DNA of 39,673 nucleotides. It comes from Candidatus Rokuibacteriota bacterium. Lineage in GTDB: Bacteria; Methylomirabilota; Methylomirabilia; Rokubacteriales; CSP1-6. The position numbers and the translations under genes were made by a program. Below the pieces are notes generated by a model. It ran no database searches. It saw only the letters and a list, made by a program, of their open reading frames with translations, and was not told where the DNA came from. The DNA is taken from contig JAHFDK010000020.1 in the NCBI GenBank assembly GCA_023249095.1, positions 1-39,673 of the forward strand, written 5' to 3'. Positions 19,797 through 26,850 of this stretch are shown piece after piece (positions within the stretch are counted from its first letter, which is position 1; each line of letters opens with the position of its first letter).

Positions 19797-21361
19797 CGGA
19801 CCGCCACCAGCGGCGGGGCCGCAGCGTCCGCGTCGGCTACGAACCGCAGATCGAGATGCCGGCTGATCTGCTCCAGGCGCGCCAGCGGGATCGTCGAGAA
19901 GGCGTCGGCGACGACGGGGTCGAACTGCGTGCCGTTGCCGCGCACGATTTCCTCCATCGCCGTCGGCAGAGACCGCTTGCTCCGGTACGGGCGGTCGGAG
20001 GTCATCGCGTCGAACGCGTCCGCCACCGTCACGACACGGGCGATGAGCGGAATGTCGTCTCCCTTGAGGCCGTCCGGGTAGCCTTTGCCGTCGTACCGCT
20101 CGTGGTGGTGGCGCACCGCTTTGGCCTCGCACGCGAGGAATCGCAGCGGCTTCAGAATCTTGTCGCCGACCACCGGGTGTGTACGGATCAGCTCGAACTC
20201 CTCCTCGGTCAGCTGCCGCGGCTTGCGGAGGATGTGGTCCATGATGGCCAGTTTGCCGAGATCGTGCAGCATGCCAGCCCGGATCATCAGGGTGACCTCG
20301 GCCGGCGGAACGCCCATGACCGTCGCGAGCTCTCCGGAGTACAGCGACACCCGAGCGGAGTGGCCCTTGAGGTACGGGTCCTTCGACTCGAGTGCGATGA
20401 CGAACGACGAGATCGTGTCGATCAGATTCCGTTCGAGATTCTCGCGCAGGAGGATCTTCTGGAGCGCGACGGCCGTGGTCTGGGCATAGCCGAGCAGGAG
20501 CGCCTTCTCGTCCGGCAGGAAGGCGCCGTTGTCGGCGCTCCGTCCGATGCAGAGGATGCCCATCGCGTCGTCCACGCCCGGGACCAGCGCAGCGAGGCCC
20601 TCGAAGCTGTGATCTCGCTTCGTCAGCACGAACGTCTCGCGGCCGCCGCTCTTGACGACGTCGCCGAACGACGCGTGCAGGAGCGCCAGAATCTGCCCGA
20701 CCAGCGAGGGCTCGCCCTTCCGGCTCGCGTTGAAATTCCCTCCCTGGTCCCGCAACAGCATGAGCGCGCCGTCGCACCGCAAACTCTGCATCGTGTACTC
20801 GAGCACCTTCTCGACGAAGACGCTCGGCTCGAGCCCCTGCAGAGCGACCTCGCCGATCCGCGAGATCGCTTGGACGCCGGCCTGTCTCCTCGCCAGCTCC
20901 TCTGTCAGTCCCGCGGGATAGGTGACATTGCCGTTACCGGCCGCGCGGTCCCGCCGGAGCCGGTGGATGAGGTCTTTCACCTCGGTCACCGAAAAGGGCT
21001 TGGGCAGGTAGTCGTACGCGCCGTGGCGGAGGCCGAAGACGGCCGAATTGACGGAGGGCACTCCAGTGATCAGCACCACCGGCGTGCCCGGCAGCTTGCC
21101 TTTGACCGCACGGAGCAGATCGAGCCCGCTCAGGCCCGGCATCTTGATGTCGGACACCACGAGGTCGAAGGGATCGTCGCCCAGCTGCTCGAGCGCCTGC
21201 TCCGCGGTCGATGCCGTCGTCACCTGGCAGTGGTTCGAGGAAAACGCCGAGGCCAGGAACCGCAGGACGGAGGCATTGTCGTCCACCAGGAGAACGCGCA
21301 GCCGCTCAATTTGAGCCCCGCCCGTCACCTGCGCCTGGCCTTCGATTTTGGCGGTCACCAT
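19793..21361 (-). CDS. Response regulator with HD-GYP output domain (probable cyclic di-GMP phosphodiesterase)
   Basis: 522 residues: receiver (21-140) with D71 in LVVSDIKMPGLSG and K121 in YLPKPF; a GAF-like middle region (about 150-310); and an HD-GYP domain (about 320-520) with HSARVSLYSGELA, HDLGK (366-370), THPVVGDKIL, HHERYDGKGYPDGLKG (419-434) and VADAFDAMTSDRPYR. All metal and GYP residues expected for c-di-GMP hydrolysis are present. Cytoplasmic. It should lower c-di-GMP when phosphorylated, and thereby motility, adhesion or secretion programmes. ATG 21361 lies 7 nt after the preceding gene; the longer in-frame start would overlap that stop. No GGDEF protein is in the window. Confidence 0.95.
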   Translation of the reverse strand: MVTAKIEGQAQVTGGAQIERLRVLLVDDNASVLRFLASAFSSNHCQVTTASTAEQALEQLGDDPFDLVVSDIKMPGLSGLDLLRAVKGKLPGTPVVLITGVPSVNSAVFGLRHGAYDYLPKPFSVTEVKDLIHRLRRDRAAGNGNVTYPAGLTEELARRQAGVQAISRIGEVALQGLEPSVFVEKVLEYTMQSLRCDGALMLLRDQGGNFNASRKGEPSLVGQILALLHASFGDVVKSGGRETFVLTKRDHSFEGLAALVPGVDDAMGILCIGRSADNGAFLPDEKALLLGYAQTTAVALQKILLRENLERNLIDTISSFVIALESKDPYLKGHSARVSLYSGELATVMGVPPAEVTLMIRAGMLHDLGKLAIMDHILRKPRQLTEEEFELIRTHPVVGDKILKPLRFLACEAKAVRHHHERYDGKGYPDGLKGDDIPLIARVVTVADAFDAMTSDRPYRSKRSLPTAMEEIVRGNGTQFDPVVADAFSTIPLARLEQISRHLDLRFVADADAAAPPLVAVR

Positions 21362-21368
21362 GATTTCT

Positions 21369-22679
21369 CTACTTGGTCGCACTGAGCTGGCTCAGGAACT
21401 CGAGCCACTGGCGGGACAGACCGTCTCTCGGGAAGCTCAGCGACTCGAGCTCCGGGCGGTCGTCGACGGCCGTCTTGCTCGCGCCGGGCTGCGCGGACGC
21501 CGCGGGCTGCTCGGCCGGCGCCGCCACCGTGGCGGCCGGGGCCTCGACCGGCGATGCGCCCTTCGTGGCCTGGGCGAAGAAGTAGGGCCGATTTCCGCTC
21601 GGCTGTACCTGGGGCTTCGCCCACACCGGCAGGGTTGGCGCCGGCGCCGCAGTGATCGGCGCGGGCTCGGCGGGCGTGGCGGCTTCGGCCGGAGCAGCGA
21701 CTAGAACCGCCTCGACCGCAGCGCTCGCCGGCTTCGCAGCCTCCGGGATTGCCGTGGCAACGCCCTCGTCGACGTGTGGCTCGACACCAGGCCGATCGAA
21801 GGCAGCGACCCATTCGGTCTCGTGTCCGTTGGCTCCCGAGTCGACGGCGGCCAGGGACGCGGTTGCCTCGACCGACTGCAGTTGCAGCGCCGCCGAGGCC
21901 GGAACGGGCTCGACGACGGCTGGCTCAGAGACGGCCGCGTCGGGCGACGGCGACACCGTAGCCGCGGGTTCGGTGACGAGCGTCACGCTCTGATATTCGG
22001 GCACCCCCGGCGCGGATACGACGGCTGCGGCCGGCGGAGCGACGGGAGCTTGAGCGCTCGGGATCTGAGCGACCGGCGGCTCGAGACGCATCGGCGCCAC
22101 CACGGCCGCCTGCGCCACCGTGGGCTCGGCCACCGTGGGCTTGGCCGGCTCGACGCGGGCCTCGACCGCGGGTACCACGGCCGGGGCGACCGACATGGGC
22201 GCGGAACCCTCGACAGGCGACTTCCGAAGCCGTTCGACGTGATCGAAATAGACGACCGACGCGCCGTTCACCTCGAGATGACGGAACTCGAGGCAATCGA
22301 TCTCGAGGAAGCTGAGCTGCTTGATCCTTCGCAGGAACGAATCGGTCAGCCGCTCTGCGATGAAGAGGATCCGCGGGGGCCTGGAAGCCGAGACCTGCGC
22401 CATCGGATAGAGGCGACGAAGAGTGTCGGAGTACTCCAGACACCAGGAGTAGGCATCCATGACTCTGAGGAGCAGCCCCTCATCGGCGGTGAAGTCGAGC
22501 GCGATCAGCGCCAGCGAACCCTTGGCGTCGAGCCCGACAAGGTCGATCGCGGCCTGGCCGAGCAGCAATCGCGAGTCCACGATCTTCAGGCCGGGCTCGA
22601 TGCCTTCTACGTTCTCGGCGACCAGTCTTTCCAAGTTGCCGATGTCTTTGACTTCCAGCTTCCTGAACGTCGGTCTCAT
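21369..22679 (-). CDS. Protein with nuclease-fold-like N-terminal domain and long Ala/Pro/Val-rich tail
   Basis: 436 residues, family not recognised. Residues 1-165 look globular: FRKLEVKDIGNLERLV, then LLLGQAAIDLVGLDAKGSLALIALDFTADEGLLLRVMDAYSWCLEYSDTL. This arrangement resembles the NucS/DUF91-like restriction-endonuclease fold (D-x-x-x-x-D-x-x-G-x-x-x-x-I-E-x-K), but the E-x-K metal motif is replaced by ALDFT, so a catalytically dead, binding-only domain is likely. Residues about 165-400 are low-complexity Ala/Pro/Val/Glu, probably disordered, and end in a conserved-looking patch RPYFFAQATKG and a short C-terminal helix SRQWLEFLSQL. No signal peptide. ATG 22679 has GGAGAGGAC upstream and a sigma-54 promoter about 50 nt before it, so this is the first gene of the signalling operon. 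It may be a scaffold; function unknown. Confidence 0.8.
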   Translation of the reverse strand: MRPTFRKLEVKDIGNLERLVAENVEGIEPGLKIVDSRLLLGQAAIDLVGLDAKGSLALIALDFTADEGLLLRVMDAYSWCLEYSDTLRRLYPMAQVSASRPPRILFIAERLTDSFLRRIKQLSFLEIDCLEFRHLEVNGASVVYFDHVERLRKSPVEGSAPMSVAPAVVPAVEARVEPAKPTVAEPTVAQAAVVAPMRLEPPVAQIPSAQAPVAPPAAAVVSAPGVPEYQSVTLVTEPAATVSPSPDAAVSEPAVVEPVPASAALQLQSVEATASLAAVDSGANGHETEWVAAFDRPGVEPHVDEGVATAIPEAAKPASAAVEAVLVAAPAEAATPAEPAPITAAPAPTLPVWAKPQVQPSGNRPYFFAQATKGASPVEAPAATVAAPAEQPAASAQPGASKTAVDDRPELESLSFPRDGLSRQWLEFLSQLSATK

Positions 22680-22725
22680 CGTCCTCTCCCCTGGCCCTTT
22701 GGGTCCAAACCTCGCGTGCTCATAG

Positions 22726-22742
22726 AGCAAACCTGGGACCAA
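22726..22742 (-). promoter_or_regulatory. Sigma-54 (-24/-12) promoter at the head of the signalling operon
   Basis: Minus-strand TTGGTCCCAGGTTTGCT: GG and GC spaced by exactly 10 nt, with TTTGCT at -12. The predicted start is near 22715, giving a leader of about 36 nt to ATG 22679, much like the promoter at 11280-11295. It would drive 21369-22679 and probably the colinear genes down to 11522. Confidence 0.75.
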
Positions 22743-22775
22743 GGGGATGGAAGGGCACAAGTATCCGGGAAATAT

Positions 22776-22860
22776 GGAAATTCGAGATTTCCGGTTGCGG
22801 ATTGGGTTGGCTGATTAGTTTCCAAGGTTGGCCGGGACCTCGCGACAAGCTTTCCGGAAA
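22776..22860. promoter_or_regulatory. Candidate activator sites upstream of the sigma-54 promoter
   Basis: Two symmetric sites lie in the 270-nt spacer before the NtrC-type gene. One is GGAAAT-N5-ATTTCC at 22776-22792, about 35-50 bp upstream of the -24 element. The other is the perfect palindrome TTTCCGGAAA at 22851-22860, about 110-120 bp upstream. Half of the second recurs upstream of the promoter at 11280. The rest of 22743-22949 is AT-richer than the genes and contains nothing coding. Confidence 0.45.
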
Positions 22861-22949
22861 GAATTGAATTTCAGCTAGTTGGGATATTCCAGAACTCAAG
22901 GCTCGGGATGGCGACGAACTGACCAGTGGCGATGGATTGAGCGAGCCGG

Positions 22950-24299
22950 TCACTCTTCCATCAATTTCTTGCGGAGAGTCTGTCGAGAAATACCCAGGAT
23001 TTTTGCCGCCTTGCTCTTGTTGGACTCCACGCGCTGCATGATCTGACCGATATACGCGCGTTCGACCTGGGCGAGCGTCCGAGGCTCGTCGCCCGACGAC
23101 TCCGTCACGACAGGTTGGCGAGCCTGGGCGGCGAACTGCACAGGGAGATGCTGCGGTTCGATGGCGTCCGAGCTTCCCAGGATGACGAGGCGCTCGATCA
23201 GGTTCCGGACTTCCCGCACGTTACCCGGCCACTGGTAGCTCACCATCAGCCGCTCGGCGTCGGGCGTGAACCCCTTGATGGATTTGTGGAAGCGCGTGTT
23301 CGCGTCCAGGACAAAGTGGCGAGCGAGCGGCATGATGTCATCCCGGCGTTCGCGCAGCGGCGCGATGTGGATCGGAATCACGTTGAGCCGGTAGAAGAGA
23401 TCTTCGCGGAACTGCCCGTCCTTGACGCGCGCCTCGAGCGGGCGATTGGTCGCGGCGATGATGCGGAGGTCCACCTTGATGTCGCGCGTCCCGCCCACGC
23501 GCCTGAGCACGCGCTCCTGCAGGACCCGGAGAAACTTCGCCTGGCTGTTAAGCGACATCTCGCTGACCTCGTCGAGGAACAGCGTGCCGCGGTCGGCCAG
23601 CTCCATCAGCCCCTTCTTGGCGGCCTTGGCGTCGGTGAATGCGCCCTTCTCGTGGCCGAACAACTCGCTCTCGAACAAGGTCTCGGTAATCGCCGCGCAG
23701 TTGACCTCCATGAAGGGAAAGTCCCGCCGCGCACTCTCGTAGTGGAGACCCCGGGCGACCAGCTCTTTGCCGGTACCGCTGTCGCCGTGAATCAGGATCG
23801 TCGCCGCTTCACTGCGCGCCAGCTTGCTGATGAGTTCGCGCAGGCGGCGCGTGCCCTCGGAGTCCCCGATGAGCTGGTCGACGCGATACTCCTTCTCCTG
23901 AAGCCGGTGAAGGCGGTGGATCTCCCGGCGGGCTCGGACTTCCTCCAGCGCCCGCGCGACCGCGAGCTTGAGCTTGTCGAGGTGCTCGAATGGCTTCTCG
24001 AGATAGTCGGTGGCGCCAGCCTTCATCGCCTCCACCGCACTCTGGATCTGGCCGAAGCCGGTGATGATGATGACCGCGGTCTCGGCGTGCCGAGCCTTGA
24101 GGGCTCGGAGCACCTCGATGCCATCCATATCCGGGAGGCGGAGGTCGAGGAGGACCAGGTCCGGGCTCACCTCGTCGGCGGTCTGAAGTCCCTCCTTACC
24201 TGTGCCGACCCCGTGGACTTCTATCTGGTCCCCGGCTAGCACCCGCGAACAGAGCGTACGGATGTTCCGTTCGTCGTCGACGACCAAGATATTGTCCAT
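22950..24299 (-). CDS. NtrC-family sigma-54-dependent response regulator
   Basis: 449 residues: receiver (1-120) with D52 in LVLLDLRLPDMDG and K102 in LEKPF; AAA+ sigma-54 interaction domain (about 142-380) with Walker A GDSGTGKE (172-179), loop GAFTDA (219-224) in FGHEKGAFTDAKAAKKG, and Walker B TLFLDEVSEM; and a Fis-type helix-turn-helix at 410-449 (SNKSKAAKILGISRQTLRKKL). The loop is a GAFTGA variant with Asp for the second Gly, seen in many such regulators. ATG 24299 (TTTTAGG upstream) fits the family start. It lies directly upstream of, and in the same direction as, a sigma-54 promoter, and two sensor kinases sit downstream in the block, so it is the obvious candidate activator of the promoters at 22726 and 11280. 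Confidence 0.97.
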   Translation of the reverse strand: MDNILVVDDERNIRTLCSRVLAGDQIEVHGVGTGKEGLQTADEVSPDLVLLDLRLPDMDGIEVLRALKARHAETAVIIITGFGQIQSAVEAMKAGATDYLEKPFEHLDKLKLAVARALEEVRARREIHRLHRLQEKEYRVDQLIGDSEGTRRLRELISKLARSEAATILIHGDSGTGKELVARGLHYESARRDFPFMEVNCAAITETLFESELFGHEKGAFTDAKAAKKGLMELADRGTLFLDEVSEMSLNSQAKFLRVLQERVLRRVGGTRDIKVDLRIIAATNRPLEARVKDGQFREDLFYRLNVIPIHIAPLRERRDDIMPLARHFVLDANTRFHKSIKGFTPDAERLMVSYQWPGNVREVRNLIERLVILGSSDAIEPQHLPVQFAAQARQPVVTESSGDEPRTLAQVERAYIGQIMQRVESNKSKAAKILGISRQTLRKKLMEE

Positions 24300-24514
24300 A
24301 TTGCCTAAAATAGCTGATATTTCAGGCCGGTTCGCCCAATTTCTTACCACCGCTGCGGCTCCCATCCAGCGTAGGTTCCCTGGCCTGTACCCCTACAGAC
24401 GGGGCTGGGCTCGCGACGGCTCTTCGACGCTCGCATTTCCGGATAGCCCCGGCGCAACCGACATGAGCGGAGCGCGGGCGGCTGCTCGTCGGGAATCCGC
24501 CCAGGGCGGTGGCG
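24300..24514. other. Spacer between cytochrome and NtrC-type genes
   Basis: 215 nt after the cytochrome stop and before the activator start. The half nearest the activator is AT-richer and has CTGA-N4-TCAG near 24314-24325 and presumably the activator promoter, but no clear -35/-10 or -24/-12 pair was found. No ORF of merit. Confidence 0.3.
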
Positions 24515-25450
24515 TCAGTGGTGGCAGCTGACGCAATCGAGGGGCGCGTGAGCGCCGCGGGTCGCGTTCTGCTCGCGGTGACAGTCGACGCACCAGCCCA
24601 TCGTGAGGGCTCGCGCCGGGGGCCGGAAGCCCAGAAGACGCACGAGGTCGTCCACCAGCCTCGGCCCGGTGTCGGCGCCAACGACGCGCATCCGCTCGAT
24701 GGGCCCGTGACAGGTCTGGCAGGCGAGTTCGAAGCGCACGTGGGGCTTGTGGGGAAATACGGTGAACTCCGGGACTTTGAACACTCGGACCCACGGGATC
24801 GGCTGACCGCGTCGTGCGTAGTCGTGGAGCGTGGCGATCTCGGGGTTGTCCTGAGCGCCGATGATCCTGTGGCATCCCATGCAGCGTTCGACCGATGGCA
24901 GCCCGGCGTACTCGGAGCGGCGCGCGTCGGCGTGACAGTACTGGCAGGAAATCTGGAACGACCCCGCGTGGACCACGTGGCTGAAGAGAATCGGTTGGCG
25001 CGGAGCATCCGGAAACGTCACGAGCGGTTTCGCCATCCCCGGGCGAAACGGTGGCGCCGCGATCGCGCGCAGGTACCGGATCAGCTGGCGAGTCTGGCTC
25101 TCGCTCAGAAAGTCGGCGAACGGCGGCATCCCGGGTGACAACCCTTCGGCCGGTCCTCCGCGCAGGATGATGTTGACCAGGAACTCGTCGGGCAGCGCGT
25201 TCATGAGGCGGCCGTCCGTCAGGTCGGCTGGCTTGGTGGCGAATCCGGTGGCCGACGACCCATCGCCACGCCCGGCGTCGCCGTGGCAGACGGCGCAGTA
25301 CCGGAGGTAGAGAGCCTCGCCCGATTTGACGTCGCGAGTGTTGGCGGCTGCCGGGGCGAGCCGGGCTCCGAACGTGAACACGATCCCGACGAGACCGCCC
25401 GACGCGGCCAGCGCGACGGCGAACCCGAGGAGAATGCCACGCCCCCTCAC
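24515..25450 (-). CDS. Hexahaem c-type cytochrome: monohaem domain fused to an ActA-like pentahaem domain
   Basis: 311 residues with a signal/anchor helix (about 5-30). Six CxxCH motifs are present: CAVCH (52-56), CQYCH (169-173), CMGCH (190-194), CQTCH (244-248), CVDCH (287-291) and CVSCH (306-310). Residues 40-135 form a class I cytochrome c with GMPPF as likely Met ligand. Residues 150-311 follow the pentahaem ActA subunit of alternative complex III (LFSHxxH, SEYAGLPSVERCMGCH, IPWVRVFKVPEF, ALTMGWCVDCHRE). Periplasm-facing electron transfer is the expected role. No other complex III subunit is nearby, and the fusion with a monohaem domain is unusual. Start GTG 25450 lies next to the MlaA stop, so the two genes are probably co-transcribed. 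Confidence 0.93.
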   Translation of the reverse strand: MRGRGILLGFAVALAASGGLVGIVFTFGARLAPAAANTRDVKSGEALYLRYCAVCHGDAGRGDGSSATGFATKPADLTDGRLMNALPDEFLVNIILRGGPAEGLSPGMPPFADFLSESQTRQLIRYLRAIAAPPFRPGMAKPLVTFPDAPRQPILFSHVVHAGSFQISCQYCHADARRSEYAGLPSVERCMGCHRIIGAQDNPEIATLHDYARRGQPIPWVRVFKVPEFTVFPHKPHVRFELACQTCHGPIERMRVVGADTGPRLVDDLVRLLGFRPPARALTMGWCVDCHREQNATRGAHAPLDCVSCHH

Positions 25451-25451
25451 G

Positions 25452-26354
25452 CTACTCCTTGATCATCTGCTCCCGGCGCCGGAGGTAACCGTTGCGGACG
25501 GCACTGTAGAGATCGACGACGCTCTCCTCCAGGCCCTGGAACAGATCGAGGTTCAGCGCGCGATCGTTGATCAGCTCCCCGACCTTCATGGCGAGCCCGG
25601 TCCAGATGAACGGCACAAAGTAGGAGAGGGGATTCATCAGCGCGTCGACCCCCCGACCGATCCCGTCGCGCACCGTCATCGGCGCCATCAAGGGCAAGAC
25701 GAGATACGGGCCGGGGCTCAGGCCCCAGACTCCGAGTGTCTGCCCGAAATCCTCCCGGCTCTTCTCGATCCCCCAGTACTTCGCCGCATCGAAGAGGCCG
25801 CCGATGCCGGCCGTGCTGTTGATCAGAAAGCGCCCGACCTCTCGACCCGCCCCGCCCCACTTCCCCTGGAGCAGGCTGTTCACCGCCCGCGGGACGACGG
25901 CGATGTTGTCGAAGCCGTTGTTGATCAGGATCTCGAACGGCTCGGGCACGATCACGCGGTAGACTTGCGCCACCGGCTTCAAGACGAACCGATCGAGGTT
26001 TCGGTTGACCTCGAACATCGCCTCGTTGAACTTCTCCCAGGGGTCGTAGTCCTCGTCGCTCTCGCTTTCGGTCTCGACCTTCTCCGGGCCCGCGGGCGGG
26101 GTCTGGGCGATCATCGGCTTGTTCGCGCCGTCGTCACCCCTGTCGCCCACGCCGAGCGCCGGGACGGCGACCATCTCTGTGGCCGCGTCGCCGTACTCGC
26201 GCACCGCGAGGAGCGTGGCGGGCTCGGGATCCGCCTCGGAGTGCGCGCCCGCCGCCACGGGAAGCGGGGACGCAGCCATCGGCGCTGAGTCCGCCCTGAG
26301 CGCGCTCGAAAAGGTGCCGCACCCGCCGAGCGCCAAGGCCGCGATCACGACCAC
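25452..26354 (-). CDS. mlaA: MlaA (VacJ) family outer-membrane lipoprotein
   Basis: Removes surface phospholipids from the outer membrane and hands them to the Mla pathway. The MlaA domain occupies about residues 95-300: DPWEKFNEAMFEVNRNLDRFVLKPVAQVYR, RAVNSLLQGKW, EVGRFLINSTAGIGGLFDAA, EDFGQTLGVWGLSPGPYLVLPLMAPMTVRDGIG. A lipobox LGGC precedes an extended, acidic linker (about 80 residues), longer than usual. Start uncertain: GTG 26354 gives almost no basic n-region, whereas the preceding codons encode GVRRGTAAG, and only a CTG at 26390 could include them, with GGGGAGGG about 17 nt before it. The window also has MlaC (37716-38330) but no MlaBDEF. Confidence 0.92.
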   Translation of the reverse strand: MVVIAALALGGCGTFSSALRADSAPMAASPLPVAAGAHSEADPEPATLLAVREYGDAATEMVAVPALGVGDRGDDGANKPMIAQTPPAGPEKVETESESDEDYDPWEKFNEAMFEVNRNLDRFVLKPVAQVYRVIVPEPFEILINNGFDNIAVVPRAVNSLLQGKWGGAGREVGRFLINSTAGIGGLFDAAKYWGIEKSREDFGQTLGVWGLSPGPYLVLPLMAPMTVRDGIGRGVDALMNPLSYFVPFIWTGLAMKVGELINDRALNLDLFQGLEESVVDLYSAVRNGYLRRREQMIKE

Positions 26355-26616
26355 TAGCCCAGCGGCGGTGCCGCGTCGTACGCCGATCAGGAGCCGACGA
26401 ACGGAGGGCCCTCCCCTCGAATGCGCTTACTGGTGGACGGCGTGGGTACGCTCGCGAATCTCGTACTATCTATATAGCGGAATCCCGGCACGCGTTCGAC
26501 AGAATTCGCGTCGGCGGAATTTTCGCGTATTGTATCGACGTGTCGCCTGGCGTATGTTGGTCGAGCGCGGTGCGGACCGAGCGCGACGTTGATCGTGCCC
26601 GGAGTGAGGAGATGAC
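26355..26616. other. Divergent spacer between mlaA and a small plus-strand gene
   Basis: 262 nt with an AT-rich core around 26460-26545. It contains CTATATAG near 26469, whose minus strand gives a TATAGA-like -10 for mlaA, and TATTGTAT near 26529 for the plus-strand gene. No -35 matches either well. GGAG just before 26617 serves the plus-strand gene. Confidence 0.3.
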
Positions 26617-26847
26617 GTGAGCCGAAGCCGAGCCCGCGAGTTCTGGTGTGGCGTCGTGTCCGAAACTGTCCAGATCCGGCTCCGTCGGCCGGGCGGGTTC
26701 GGGCGCCCCCAAGGCTACTTCGTGCAGTGTAACCAGACCGACTGCCAGTACGTCGACGAGAACAAGCCACCCTGCCCGCTGAACTCCGCCATGTTCGCGG
26801 ACGAGATCAAGGCCGCCGAGGAAGCGCGCGCGCAGCGAAGCGAATAG
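26617..26847 (+). CDS. Small conserved-looking Cys-containing protein, function unknown
   Basis: 76 residues. A basic N-terminus (MSRSRAREFWCG) is followed by VQIRLRRPGGFGRPQGYFVQCNQTDCQYVDENKPPCPLNS and an acidic helix FADEIKAAEEARAQ. The CNQTDCQYVDxNxPPCPL block (C-x4-C-x9-C) looks like a small metal- or disulfide-type knuckle. No signal peptide or membrane segment. GTG 26617 has AGGAG about 6 nt before it. The gene ends 3 nt from the convergent peptidase gene. I do not know the family; base composition and codon use look normal for the window, and the ribosome site argues that it is real. Confidence 0.7.
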   Translation: MSRSRAREFWCGVVSETVQIRLRRPGGFGRPQGYFVQCNQTDCQYVDENKPPCPLNSAMFADEIKAAEEARAQRSE

Positions 26848-26850
26848 GGT

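Noticed and set aside
21730..22200. Ala/Pro/Val-rich plus-strand and other-frame ORFs
   Set aside because: Shadows of the low-complexity tail of the minus-strand protein at 21369-22679.
24495..24515. CCGCCC/GGGCGG hairpin as terminator after the cytochrome gene
   Set aside because: The arms leave almost no loop and there is no T-run.
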